Notes: generated by a model not told the origin, from the sequence alone. A stretch of DNA of 64,000 nucleotides from Aegilops tauschii subsp. strangulata (GCF_002575655.3 NC_053041.3:376261054-376325053), one strand, 5' to 3'. Shown: positions 1 to 11,479, counted from the stretch's first letter. A program made the numbers and translations.

Positions 1-865
1 CTATGAACAATATTTGAATCTTCTGAATTCTTTTACGTATGATTGGTTATCTTTGCAAGTCTCTTCGAATTACCAGTTTGGTTTGGCCTACTAGATTGAT
101 CTTTCTTGCAATGGGAGAAGTGCTTAGCTTTGGGTTCAATCTTGCGGTGTCCTTTCCCAGTGACAGTAGGGGCAGCAAGGCACGTATTGTATTGTTGCCA
201 TCGAGGATAACAAGATGGGGTTTTTATCATATTGCATGAATTTATCCCTCTACATCATGTCATCTTGCTTAAAGCGTTACTCTGTTCTTATGAACTTAAT
301 ACTCTAGATGCATGCTGGATAGCGGTCGATGTGTGGAGTAATAGTAGTAGATGCAGGCAGGAGTCGGTCTACTTGTCTCGGACGTGATGCCTATATACAT
401 GATCATACCTAGATATTCTCATAACTATGCTCAATTCTGTCAATTGCTCAACAGTAATTTGTTCACCCACCGTAAAATACTTATGCTCTTGAGAGAAGCC
501 ACTAGTGAAACCTATGGCCCCCGGGTCTATCTTCATATATTAATCTTCCAACACTTAGTTATTTCCGTTGCTTTTTTACTTTGCTTTTATTTTACTTTGT
601 ATCTTTATCATAAAAATACCAAAAAATATTATCCTATCATATCTATCAGATCTCACTCTCGTAAGTGACCGTGTAGGGATTGACAACCCCTTATCGCGTT
701 GGTTGCGAGGATTTATTTGTTTTGTGTAGGTGCGAGGGACTCGCGCGTAGCCTCCTACTGGATTGATACCTCGGTTCTCAAAAACTGAGGGAAATCCTTA
801 CGCTACTTTGCTGCATCACCCTTTCCTCTTCAAGGGAAAACCAACGCAGTGCTCAAGAGGTAGCT
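1..865 (+). repeat. E1 5' LTR, 3' portion
   Basis: The segment beginning CTATGAACAATATTTGAATC recurs at 5764 in the 3' LTR. It ends near GCTCAAGAGGTAGCTA, a few bases before the PBS. The same terminal block, reverse complemented, reappears at the very end of the window (63978-64000). Confidence 0.85.
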
Positions 866-876
866 AGAAGGATTTC

Positions 877-895
877 TGGCACCGTTGCCGGGGAG
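877..895 (+). other. E1 primer binding site
   Basis: TGGCACCGTTGCCGGGGAG lies a few bases 3' of the LTR. The same TGGCRCCRTTGCCGG block follows the LTRs of E2 (minus), E8 (plus) and both E10 LTRs (minus). This fits the long PBS type of Athila/Tat Gypsy elements. I did not verify the tRNA that pairs with it. Confidence 0.75.
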
Positions 896-1086
896 GTCTA
901 CGCAAAAGTCAACATACCAAGTACCCATCACAAACCCTTATCTCCCGCATTACATTATTTGCCATTTGCCTCTCGTTTTCCTCTCCCCCACTTCACCCTT
1001 GCCGTTCTATTCGCCCTCTCTTTTTCGTTCGCCTCTTTTTCGCTTGCTTTTTGTTTGCTCGTGTGTTGGATAGCTTGTTTGTCGTG

Positions 1087-2229
1087 ATGGCTCTACCTAG
1101 ATTTGGTGATCTTCACCTTAAAAGGTTAGAAGAGATCGAAAGCAACGTCAGGAGTTCTATGGTCTTGCAATTTGAGCATAATAATTTCTTCAGAAATGAG
1201 CTTAAGGAACAAAAAAGCTTTATGAGTTATATGAATAAAGAGCTCGATGATATGTCTAAAGAATTTGATGGTTTAAGATCCCAAATTGCTCGTCTTGAGA
1301 AGTTGACAGCTGAAATATCGGATAAGCAGGCTACCTTAGTTAATAAGATGGCTGCTAAACCGGAGAACTTTGAAAATAAAGATGAAGATCTAAAAGTCAT
1401 TGATGTGTCCCCTATTAAATCTTTGTTTTGCAATATGAATCTTGATAATGATGGGACTGAATATGATCCACCTTTACCTAGAAGGCGTTCCAAAAATTCG
1501 GAGTTTTTAGATCTTGATGCTAAAATTGATAAAAGTGGGATTGAAGAAATCAAAACGTTAGATGTTAATAAACCCACTATTTTGGATTTCAAGGAATTTA
1601 ATTATGATAATTGCTCTTTGATAGATTGTATTTCCTTGTTGCAATCCGTGCTAAATTCTCCTCATGCTTATAGTCAAAATAAAGCTTTTACCAAACATAT
1701 CGTTGATGCCTTGATGCAATCTTATGAAGAAAAGCTTGAGTTGGAAGTTTCTATCCCTAGAAAACTTTATGATGAGTGGGAACCTACTATTAAAATTAAG
1801 ATTAAGGATTATGAGTTCTATGCTTTATGTGATTTGGGTGCTAGTGTTTCCACTATTCCCAAAACTTTGTGCGATTTGCTAGGTTTCCATGATTTTGATG
1901 ATTGCTCTCTAAACTTGCACCTTGCGGATTCCACTATTAAGAAACCTATGGAAAGAATTAATCATGTTCTTATTGTTGCAAATAGGAATTATGTGCCCGT
2001 AGATTTTATCGTTCTTGATATAGATTGCAATCCTTCATGTCCTATTATTCTCGGTAGACCTTTCCTTAGAACGATTGGTGCAATTATTGATATGAAGGAA
2101 GGGAATATTAGATTCCAATTTCCATTAAAGAAAGGCATGGAACACTTCCCTAGGAAGAAAATAAAACTACCATATGAATCTATCATGAGAGCCACTTATG
2201 GATTGCCTACCAAAGATGGCAATACCTAG
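1087..2229 (+). CDS. E1 gag/aspartic-protease-like polyprotein
   Basis: Open frame of 380 codons. The ATG at 1087 is chosen because the protein then starts MALPRFGDLHLKRLEEIE; the upstream part of the frame lies in leader sequence. Residues about 10-105 are charged and heptad-like, probably coiled coil. Residues about 225-340 form a retropepsin domain: the flap-side motif ALCDLGASVSTIP carries the catalytic Asp (DLGAS), and the second conserved block is PIILGRPFLRTIGA. There is no recognisable retrotransposon gag core, no zinc knuckle and no RT, and the frame closes normally at TAG. This fits a non-autonomous Athila-lineage element that encodes a short protein and depends on another element for pol. 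It could also be an internally deleted descendant of a longer polyprotein. Confidence 0.8.
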   Translation: MALPRFGDLHLKRLEEIESNVRSSMVLQFEHNNFFRNELKEQKSFMSYMNKELDDMSKEFDGLRSQIARLEKLTAEISDKQATLVNKMAAKPENFENKDEDLKVIDVSPIKSLFCNMNLDNDGTEYDPPLPRRRSKNSEFLDLDAKIDKSGIEEIKTLDVNKPTILDFKEFNYDNCSLIDCISLLQSVLNSPHAYSQNKAFTKHIVDALMQSYEEKLELEVSIPRKLYDEWEPTIKIKIKDYEFYALCDLGASVSTIPKTLCDLLGFHDFDDCSLNLHLADSTIKKPMERINHVLIVANRNYVPVDFIVLDIDCNPSCPIILGRPFLRTIGAIIDMKEGNIRFQFPLKKGMEHFPRKKIKLPYESIMRATYGLPTKDGNT

Positions 2230-5034
2230 ATCTATTCTTGCTTTTATGCCTAGCTAGGGGCGTTAAACGATAGCGCTTGCTGGGAGGCAACCCAATTTTA
2301 TTTTTAGTTGTTTGCTTTTTGCTTCTGTTTAGGAATAAATATTTGTTCTAGCCTCTGGTTAGATGTGTTTTTATGTTTTAGTTAGTGTTTGTGCCAAGTT
2401 AAACCTATAGGATCTTCTTGGATGATAGTTATTTGATCTTGCAGAAATTTCCAGAAACTTTCTGTTCACGAAAATAATTGTTAAAAATCACCAGAACGTG
2501 ATACAATATTGATTCCAATTGCTGCTGATCAATAAACAAATTTTCTAGGTCGTCCTATTTTGGCTGAGTTTTTTGAGTTCCATAAGTTTGCGTTAGTTAC
2601 AGATTACTACAGACTGTTCTGTTTTGACAGATTCTGTTTTTCGTGTGTTGTTTGCTTATTTTGATGAATCTATGGCTAGTAAAATAGTTTATAAACCATA
2701 GAGAAGTTGGAATAAAGTATGTTTAACACCAATATAAATACAGAATTAGTTCATTACAGTACATTGAAGTGGTCTTTTGTTTTCTTTCGCTAACGGAGCT
2801 CACGAGATTTTCTGTTAAGTTTTATGTTGTGAAGTTTTCAAGTTTTGGGTGAAAGATTTGATGGATTATGGAACAAGGAGTGGCAAGAGCCTAAGCTTGG
2901 GGATGCCCATGGCACCCCCAAGATAATCTAAGGACACCAAAAAGCCAAAGCTTGGGGATGCCCCGGAAGGCATCCCCTCTTTCGTCTACTTCCATCGGTA
3001 ACTTTACTTGGAGCTATATTTTTATTCACCACATGATATGTGTTTTGCTTGGAGTGTCTTGTATGATTTGAGTCTTTGCTTTTTAGTTTACCACAATCAT
3101 CCTTGCTGTACACACCTTTTGAGAGAGACACACATGATTCGGAATATTAGAATACTCTATGTGCTTCACTTATATATTTTGAGTTATATAGTTTTGCTCT
3201 TGTACTTCACTTATATCTTTTAGAGCACGGTGGTGGATTTGTTTTATAGAAACTATTGATCTCTCATGATTCACTTAGATTATTTTGAGAGTCTTAAATA
3301 GCATGGTAATTTGCTTAAATAATCTTAATATGCTAGGTATTCAAGATTAGTAAAAACTTTCTTATGAGTGTGTTGAATACTAAGAAAAGTTTGATGCTTG
3401 ATAATTGTTTTGAGATATAAAGATGGTGATATTAGAGTCATGCTAGTTGAGTAGTTGTGAATTTGAGAGATACTTGTGTTAAAGTTTGTGATTCCCGTAG
3501 CATGCACGTATGGTGAACCGTTATGTGATGAAGTCGGAGCATAATTTATTTATTGATTGTCTTCCTTATGAGTGACGGTCGGGGACGATCCATGGTCTTT
3601 TCCTACCAATCTATCCCCCTAGGAGCATGTGCGTAATACTTTGCTTTTATAACTTGTAGATTTTTGCAATAAGTATATGAGTTCTTTATGACTAATGTTG
3701 GGTCCATGGATTATACGCACTTTCTTCCTTCCACCATTGCTAGCCTCTCTAATACCGCGCACTTTTCGCTGGTATCATACACCCACCATAAACCTTCCTC
3801 AAAACAGCCACCATACCTACCTATCATGGCATTTCCATAGCCATTCCGAGATATATTGCCATGCAACTTACCAACGTTCCGATTACTATGACACGCTCCA
3901 TCATTGTCATATTGCTTTGCATGATCATGTAGTTGACATTGTATTTGTGGCAAAGCCACCGTTCATAATTCTTTCATACATGTCACTCTTGATTCATTGC
4001 ATATCCCGGTACACCGCCGGAGGCATTCACATAGAGTCATATTTTGTTCTAAGTATTGAGTTGTAATTGTTGAGTTGTAAGTAAATAAAAGTGTGATGAT
4101 CATCATTTTTATAGCATTGTCCCAAGTGAGGAAAGGATGATGGAGACTATGATTCCCCCACAAGTCGGGATGAGACTCCGGACGAAAAAAAAGAGGCCAT
4201 AAAAAAAGGGCCCAAAAAAATAATAAAAAATTATGAGAGAAAAAGAGAGAAGGGACAATGTTACTATCCTTTTACCACACTTGTGCTTCAAAGTAGCACC
4301 ATGATCTTCATGATAGAGAGTCTCTCATTTTGTCACTTTCATATACTAGTGGGAATTTTTCATTATAGAACTTGGCTTGTATATTCCAATGATGGGCTTA
4401 CTCAAAATGCCCTAGGTCTTCGTGAGCAAGCGAGTTGGATGCACACCCACTTAGTTTCTTTTGTTGAGCTTTCATATACTTATAGCTCTAGTGCATCCGT
4501 TGCATGGCAATCCCTACTCACTCACATTGATATCTATTGATGGGCATCTCCATAGCCCGTTGATACACCTAGTTGATGTGAAACTATCTTCTCCTTTTTG
4601 TCTTCTCCACAACCACCATTCTATTCCACATATAGTGCTATGTCCATGGCTCACGCTCATGTATTGCGTGAAGATTGAAAAAGTTTGAGAACGTCAAAGT
4701 ATGAAACAATTGCTTGGCTTGTCATCGGGGTTGTGCATGATTTAAATATTTTGTGTGGTGAAGATAGAGCATAGCCAGACTATATGATTTTGTAGGGATA
4801 ACTTTCTTTGGCCATGTTATTTTGAGAAGACATAATTGCTTAGTTAGTATGCTTGAAGTATTATTATTTTTATGTCAATATTAAACTTTTGTCTTGAATC
4901 TTCCGGATCTGAATATTCATACCACAATTAAGAAGAATTACATTGAAATTATGCCTAGTAGCATTTCGCATCAAAAATTTTGTTTTTATCATTTACCTAC
5001 TCGAGGACGAGCAGGAATTAAGCTTGGGGATGCT
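2230..5034 (+). other. E1 internal non-coding region with polypurine tract
   Basis: About 2.8 kb without a credible gene; frames such as 3695-4066 are short and not conserved as proteins in E7 or E10. Colinear sequence occurs in E7 (39276-41345, minus) and E10 (57820-60505, minus), so it is element-internal DNA. The motif AAGCTTGGGGATGC occurs at about 2893, 2949 and 5021. The last copy sits directly before the 3' LTR and is the presumed polypurine tract. Confidence 0.8.
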
Positions 5035-5338
5035 TGATACGTCTCCAACATATCTATAATTTTTTATTGCTCCATGCTATATTATCTTCTGTTTTGGACA
5101 TTATTGGGCTTTATTATTCACTTTTATATTATTTTTGGGACTAACCTATTAACCGAAGGCCCAACCCAGAATTGCTGTTTTTTGCCTATTTCAGAGTTTC
5201 GCAGAAAAAGAATATCAAACGGAGTCCAAACGGAATGAAACCTTTGGGAACGTGATTTTTGGAACGAACATGATCCAGGAGACTTGGACCCTACGTCAAG
5301 GAAGCTTTGAGGAAGGCACGAGGTAGGGGGGCGCGCCT

Positions 5339-5356
5339 ACCCCCCCCCCCCCCCCA
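5339..5356 (+). repeat. Poly-C tract in E1 LTR
   Basis: Run of roughly 16 C residues flanked by GGGGCGCGCC-type sequence. The exact length is prone to sequencing error. Confidence 0.8.
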
Positions 5357-5412
5357 GGCGCACCCTCCACCCTCGTGGGCCCCATGTTGCTCCACCGACG
5401 TACTCCTTCCTC

Positions 5413-5424
5413 CTATATATACCT
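5413..5424 (+). promoter_or_regulatory. TATA-like element in E1 LTR
   Basis: TATATA run within the LTR upstream of the region repeated at the start of the window. It is a plausible core promoter for the element. Assignment is by sequence and position only. Confidence 0.45.
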
Positions 5425-6000
5425 ACGTACCCCCAAACGATCAGAAACGGAGCCAAAAACCTAATTCCACTGCTGCAACCTTCTGTACCCATGAGCTCCC
5501 ATCTTGGGGCCTGTTCCGGAGCTCCGCCGGAGGGGGCATCGATCACGGAGGGCTTCCACAGCAACACCATAGCCTCTCCGATGATGTGTGAGTAGTTTAC
5601 GTCAGAACTTTGGGTCCATAGTTACTAGCTAGATGGCTTCTTCTCTCTTTTTGGATCTCAATACAATGTTCTCCCCCTCTCTCGTGGAGATCTATTCGAT
5701 GTAATCTTCTTTTGCGGTGTGTTTGTTGAGACCGATGAATTGTGGGTTTATGATCAAGTTTATCTATGAACAATATTTGAATCTTCTGAATTCTTTTATG
5801 TATGATTGGTTATCTTTGCAAGTCTCTTTGAATTATCAGTTTGGTTTGGCCTACTAGATTGATCTTTCTTGCAATGGGAGAAGTGCTTAGCTTTGGGTTC
5901 AATCTTGCGGTGTCCTTTCCCAGTGACAGTAGGGGCAGCAAGGCACGTATTGTATTGTTGCCATCGAGGATAACAAGATGGTTTTTTATCATATTACATA

Positions 6001-6162
6001 CTGGTTGATCGCTCTGTGTGCAGGCTGCAGCAATGAACCGTGGCCATGTAAGGAAGGGCACGTGTCATAGTAGAGGCGAGCACATAGCATGTACACGTAC
6101 GCACATCGGCCAGGGTACAAGAAAGTAAATACGGCCACGTACGTACATACGGCCTTACTAAT
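6001..6162. other. Unassigned spacer between E1 and E2
   Basis: Follows the point where E1's 3' LTR stops matching. It is rich in CACGTACGTAC-like words. It could be more of the E2 internal region or older flanking DNA. I recognise no gene. Confidence 0.5.
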
Positions 6163-7726
6163 TTGCACTTACCAAGAGCGCTTCACTCTCCGGCAACGGC
6201 GCCAGAAAAGAGTCTTGATGAACCAAAAGTATAAGGGATCAATCATAGTCCTTTCGATAAGTAAGAGTGTCAAACGCAACGAGGAGCAGAAGGAATTGCC
6301 AAGTGGTTTTCAGCAAGGTATTTTCTGCAAGCACTGAAATTGTCGGTAACAAGTAGTTTGATAGCAAGATAATTTGTAACGAGCAAGTAACAGTAACGAT
6401 AAATAAAGTGCAGCAAGGTAAACTAATCCTTTTGTGGCAAAGGACAAGCCAAAATGGTCTCTTATGATAAGCAAAGCGTTCTTGAGGGTACACGGTAATT
6501 TCAACATATCACTTTCATCATGTTGGTTTGATTTGTGTTCGCTACTTTGATAATTTGATATGTGGGTAGACCGGTGCTTAGGTGCTGTCCTTACTTGAAA
6601 AAGCCTCCTACTTATGAATAATCCCCTCGCAAGCATCCGCAACTACGAGAAAAGTATTAAGATAAAATCTGACCATAGCATTAAACTTTTGGATCCAAAT
6701 TGGTCCCTTACGGAATAGCGCATAAACTATGGTTTAAGCTTCTGTCACTCTAGCAACCCATCATCTAATTACTACTCCACAATGCATTCCCTTAGGCCCA
6801 AATATGGTGAAGTGCCATGTAGTCGACTTTCACATGACACCACTAAGGGAATCACAACATACATATCATCAAAATATCGAACACATATCAAGTTCACATG
6901 ATTACTTGCAATATAATTTCTCCTGTGACCTCAAGAACAAAACTAACTACTCACAAATAATAATTGTGCTCAAGATCATAGGGGTATTAAATAGCATATT
7001 GGATCTGAACATATAATCTTCCACTGAATAAACCATACAGTAATCAACTACAAGATGTAATCAACACTACTAGTCACCCACAAGTACGAATCTAAGGTTC
7101 CGGTACAAAGATTGAACACAAGACAAGAACTAGGGTTTGAGAGGAGATGGTGTTGTTGAAGATGTTGATGTAGATGCCCCTCCCAAAGATGGGAGAGTTG
7201 TTGGTGATGACGATGACGGCGATTTCCCCCTCCGGGAGGGAAGTTCCCCCGGCGGAATCGCTCCGCCGGAGGGCAAAAGTGCTCCTGCCCAAGTTCCGCC
7301 TCGAGACAGCAGGGCTTCGTCCCGAAAGTCCTCTCCTTATTTTTTTTCTAGGTCAAAATGACTTATATACCAGAAGATGGGCACCGGATGTGGGCCGAGG
7401 AGGGCACGACCCACCAGGGCGCGCCTGGGCTCCCTGGCGCGCCCAGGTAGGTTGTGCCCACCTGGTGGGCCCCTTCTGGTAGTAATTTGATCCAATAATC
7501 CACAAAAAATCTTTGTGAAGTTTCAGCTTATTTGGAGTTGTGCAGAATAGATAGCTCTGACATGCTTTTGTCAAGTCCAGAATTCCAGCTGCTGGTATTC
7601 TCCCACTTTGTATAAACCTTGCATATTATGAGATAAAAGGCATTAGAATTAATCTCAAAAGCATTATTATGCATAAAGGCATTATAAATAACAGTAGGGA
7701 AAACATGATGCAAAAGTGACGTATCA
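6163..7726 (-). mobile_element. E2: minus-strand Gypsy fragment (PBS plus 5' LTR), same family as E8
   Basis: On the minus strand the LTR runs from 7726 (TGATACGTCACTTTTGCATC) to 6216 (ending GGTTCATCA), 1511 bp. A PBS-type block follows at 6190-6208, then a few bases matching the first internal bases of E8 (AAGCGC...GGTAA). This LTR aligns along its length with the plus-strand E8 LTR at 41349-42864. Only the 5' LTR and a scrap of the internal region remain, so the body was lost, probably where it meets E1. A TATATA motif lies in the LTR (minus strand, about 7369). Confidence 0.8.
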
Positions 7727-7923
7727 GGCATGCGTGGTGCGATGCCCACGTGTGGCGGCTCATGCGCGATGCGTTCTCTAGCGGGCTGGTCCACTCGCGC
7801 CTGCACGTGAGACCACTATTAGGACCGCTTGCCCAATACTTGGTTGGTTCGGGTAGTTTTGTTTTCCCCACGCATGTATGACGCGAGTGGCTCGTGGTGC
7901 GAACCCAACAACAAGGCCCGTCC
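7727..7923. other. Unassigned low-copy segment
   Basis: A GC-rich 197-bp stretch between the outer end of E2 and the start of E3. It has no match elsewhere in the window and no gene. It may be a remnant of the DNA that was here before the nested insertions. Confidence 0.5.
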
Positions 7924-8188
7924 TGAAGGAAATATGCACTAGAGGCAATAATAAAGTTGTTATTTATATTTCCTTATTTCATGATAAATGTTTATTATTC
8001 ATGCTAGAATTGTATTAACCGGAAAATTGATACATGTGTGGATACATAGACAAAACACCATGTCCCTAGTAAGCCTCTACTAGACTAGCTCGTTAATCAA
8101 AGATGGTTAAGTTTCCTAACCATAGACATGTGTTGTCATTTGATGAACGATATCACATCATTAGGAGAATGATGTGATGGACAAGACC
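7924..8188 (+). repeat. E3 left LTR, part 1
   Basis: 265 bp matching the right LTR from 36471. It is interrupted after ACAAGACC, where E4 is inserted with target duplication AGACC (8184-8188 and 14878-14882). Confidence 0.92.
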
Positions 8189-8849
8189 TGTCGTGGAATT
8201 GTCACGACAGATGTCCTAGGGTGAGGACTTAGTCGTGAGGCCAGCGCATGTATGTAGTAGCTTGAGAGGGGTTGAGCGGAATCGAGAGACGCAACACAAG
8301 ACGAGGATTTAGACAGCTTCGGGCCCCAGGAAACATCATCCGGTAATAACCCTACATGTTGTTTGAGGCTAAATCTCATTACGCTCATGAGGGAGTCGCT
8401 GTAAACCGGCTCTCCTCTAATTGTGTCTAGCCCTAGAGATTATTGATTGCTGCCTGTCCCTCTTTGGGGAGCCCTGCCCCTCCGTATATATGTTGAAAGG
8501 GGTGGGTTACATGTGGAGTCCTATTAGGATTAGGACTAGTCTATCTTTAATACAAACCGGATACAAGTCCAGGTCTTAACTCCTTGTAAGGTAAATATTC
8601 CTCATGCCTTTCCTCTTAAACCGGCCCACCATTAACATAAACCGGCCTTCTGGGCCTTGGGCCTTGTCATCCGTCTGCCGCCCGCCGGGTTACCAGTGTG
8701 TCATAATGTTTAAGCAGGTTGATTGTAAACCGCCAGGTCAGGGCTGGTCGCCAATGAATCGCCAAGTGTCAGCATGATCTTAAATAAACCGCCAAGTCCG
8801 GCCGGGTTATACTTCCCGCTAGTTTACGCCGCGGGGTATATCCCCGACA
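8189..8849 (-). repeat. E4 3' LTR (minus-strand element)
   Basis: 661 bp, TG...CA termini. The plus-strand start is a perfect 7-bp inverted repeat (TGTCGTG...CACGACA). The minus strand carries a TATATA motif near 8488. Confidence 0.92.
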
Positions 8850-9321
8850 TTAGCCCCCAGTTTAATTTGGATTTATCCATGTTAAACTGATCCTGTAAAA
8901 CAAACACCAGAACAAATTTGACAGATTATGCTCGGGGTTAAGAATTCTTGTAAACCGGCATCTGATCATCCTTAAGTCCTTGTCATTTCCTCCTTCTAGA
9001 AAATCCGGGTCAACAAGCCAGCTTCATACTCAATTTGCTGACATTGGTTTCTCACAGAGAAATATTTTGAAGAATAATCCACTTGAGTCGGCTTCGAAAG
9101 CGCCGGTTTAAGAAATATTGGTCTTGAAATACTCATCTGATATTCAGCAGGTTTGAAGATGTAAAACTTGCCGGTTTAATATTACCAAAATTACCGGTTT
9201 GTAAATATGGATGGCACCGAGTCATAATTGTTACCGACGCCGGGTCATAATTGTTGCAGACACCGGGTCAATCTGGTTTGCTTAGAACTGAGAATTTGAA
9301 GATTTTTCTCCCTTATATCCA

Positions 9322-11000
9322 TATTACCTGTCGCCCCCAAGTCTTGAGCAGAACAAAGTGATGGCTTAAGACTTGTTTCCATATAATTACTGCCACTTTG
9401 AAGAAATCCATGTTGTTCATCTCAGCCACTATTAAAAACTGAATACTCCATATATGTAGCCCCCAAGTGCCGGGTCATTATGCTATAATGAGCAGGGACT
9501 TTATAAATATGATCATGTAGATTTGAACAATAACGTGTAGCCCCCAAGGGCGGCTCAGTAAGATAATATTGAGCTGGTACTTTATATATACTTTTCGAAA
9601 AGAACATCATATAATGTAACCCCCACCATGGGGCTTGAACCCACGTCCACAAGGTTAAGAGCTTTGTGCTTTACCAATTGAGCAATGGACCTTTTAATAT
9701 AATGGTTTTAAGACTTGTGTACCTTGAATTGTTGACAGGAGCAATTGGTAGCCCCCAAGGGCCGGCTCATTACAATGTGACGAGTCGGGTCTTCCATAAA
9801 GTGAGCAAAAAATGACTTTGCATTAGCCCCCAAGTGCCATGGTGCATGCTGGCAGTGACATGGGACTTGTATATTTGATGTAATCTCGATTTGAATAATG
9901 TAGCCCCCAAGCGCCGGGTCGTGAGCCTGCAGCGACTCGGGACTATTCCCTCCATTGTAAAAATAAATCATGTCCATTAATAAAATAATAACCATTGCGC
10001 TGAAGCGACTTTGAAGACCTCCATCATAATATTGGCTATTGATAACCATAATAAAAATCTAGCCATGTTGGTTATTAAAGATTTGAATAATATAATCCAA
10101 TGATTTATAAGCGCATGATTCCAATGGCGCAATCCAAATATATACTGGCGACTTATAGTCGAAAGCCAGGCCGGGTTAATAAACACCAAATTATAACTGA
10201 TCATGTACTGACAACTTGTAGTTGAAAGTCAAGCCGGTTTAATGAACACCGGTTTATCAAAACATTATAAATGTCACCAAAAGAGAAAAAACTTGGCAAA
10301 CAAAAGTATATGAAAAACTTGTAGTCGAGGCTTTTCACGGGCTGCCAGGCCCCAAATTCGAGGCTTTTCATGGGCTGCCAGGCCACTGAGTTAAACCCAC
10401 AAAGCCTTTTAAGGTGGTCCTCCATCTTTAACCAATCGCCGGTCTATCACAAGTTCAGGGTCATATGCGATTGACTTGTCAAGTTGGCGGGTCATACCAG
10501 GCTTACCTGGGTGGAGTGACTTACTTAATGAAGGCAGGTTAACCCGGGGTTTTAGGTGTATATACCAGGCTTCCAAGCCACGGCTTGATAGCCTATTGCA
10601 AGTGTAGATTTCTTTGTTCATTGCGATAGCAAAGAATCCCCAAGCAACATTTTGAGCTGTGCTCAACGGGTGCCTATGTTTGAGTTGTTCTTGACAACAC
10701 TCTTTGGCCCCTAAGTAATGGCATTGCGCCAGCCAAAAGGTGTAGCTATGGTTGAACACAACCAAGCCCCCAAGTGACTTACTATCATGGCTTTTGAGCC
10801 AGCCAAGAGGTGTAGCTATGGTTCGAATACAACCAAGCCCCCAAGTGACTTACTGTCGTGGCTTTTGAGCCAGCCAAGAGGTGTAGCTATGATTCGAATA
10901 CAACCAAGCCCCCAAGTGACTTTGAGGCATTGCGCCGATCAAGAGGTGTAGCTATGGTTCGGATACGACCAAGCCCCCAAGTGATCAATAATATGATAAG
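9322..11000 (-). repeat. Reiterated AGCCCCCAAG motif and 71-bp tandem repeats in E4
   Basis: The word TAGCCCCCAAG or AAGCCCCCAAG recurs near 9457, 9538, 9748, 9824, 9901, 10763, 10837, 10908 and 10972. On the element's own strand it reads CTTGGGGGCT, resembling its polypurine tract. Between about 10740 and 10985 the motif lies in roughly 71-bp tandem units (GTAGCTATGGTTCGAATACA then the motif), four copies. Confidence 0.8.
9620..9692 (-). pseudogene. tRNA-Lys(CTT)-like sequence inside E4
   Basis: On the minus strand about 73 bases have tRNA layout. There is an A-box-like TGCTCAATTGGTAAAGCA, an anticodon arm with loop CTCTTAA (anticodon CTT, lysine), a variable loop, and a B-box-like GTGGGTTCAAGCCCCAT. 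The T arm pairs (one G-T pair) and the anticodon stem has one mismatch. The acceptor ends (AGGTCCA against GGTGGGG) do not pair, so it is not a working tRNA. It lies in the non-coding interior of a Gypsy element rather than at a PBS. It could be a captured tRNA gene or the head of a tRNA-derived SINE. Confidence 0.75.
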
Positions 11001-11059
11001 CCAATAAGGCGGAATACCCATGTTTGAACCGCGCATCATGGCAACATGCCATCTTCGGC

Positions 11060-11470
11060 AACCTTTAACTTTTTGCAAGAGATAAATTCTTCTTGAACCG
11101 GGATTTTTAAACCGGATATTGAGAGTTTCAAAGCTTTGTGGGAGACATCTTTCACTTGAACCGGATTTTAAATCGGAATCTTTATTTTCAGCCGGAAATT
11201 TTCTGACGGCATTTAAACTCGAACTTGCGAGAGATTAATTCTTTCTGAACCGGAAATTCTTAAACCGGATTTGAGAGCTTCAGAGCCTTGTGGGAGAATA
11301 TATTTTCCTTGAACCGGATTGTAAATCGGATATTCGAGAGCTTCAGTGAGACTGACTTCCCTTGAGCCAAATTTTAAACCGGAATCCTTTCTGATGACCC
11401 GGACCTTCTTCATTAAGCCGGGTTTTTGTAACTGTCATATATTTTCTAAACCAGAAATTTTCTGACGGCC
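11060..11470 (-). repeat. Degenerate roughly 100-bp tandem repeats in E4
   Basis: Repeating blocks of CTTGAACCGG, TTTTAAACCGGAT and GAGAGCTTCA...TTGTGGGAGA occur three to four times. There is no coding potential. Confidence 0.65.
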
Positions 11471-11479
11471 TTTAAATTT

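Larger units (their letters stand above)
1..6000 (+). mobile_element. E1: Gypsy LTR retrotransposon, Sabrina/WHAM-like (Athila lineage), truncated at both ends
   Basis: The first 865 bases match 5764-6000 almost base for base, so they are the end of a 5' LTR whose start lies outside the window. The order is LTR, PBS (877-895), one ORF (1087-2229), about 2.8 kb of non-coding DNA, a polypurine tract (5021-5034) and a 3' LTR starting TGATACGTCTCC at 5035. The 3' LTR stops matching at about 6000, where unrelated sequence begins. No reverse transcriptase or integrase is visible, so the copy is non-autonomous or internally deleted. E7 and E10 are relatives in the opposite orientation. The family name is from memory of wheat repeats; membership in Gypsy rests on the retropepsin ORF and the LTR/PBS/PPT layout. 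Confidence 0.85.
5035..6000 (+). repeat. E1 3' LTR, truncated
   Basis: Starts TGATACGTCTCCAACATATC directly after the polypurine tract. A TATA-like stretch (CCTATATATACC) lies at about 5413-5424. From 5764 it matches the 5' LTR, then diverges at about 6000, well before the LTR terminus. Confidence 0.85.

Noticed and set aside
3695..4066. Open frame of 123 codons in E1 and its counterpart in E10 (58979-59350, minus)
   Set aside because: It lies in the family's non-coding 3' internal region; in E7 the same stretch is disrupted, and the translation has no recognisable domain.
7137..7361. Open frames over 7137-7482
   Set aside because: They lie inside the E2 LTR and are matched, broken, in the E8 LTR.
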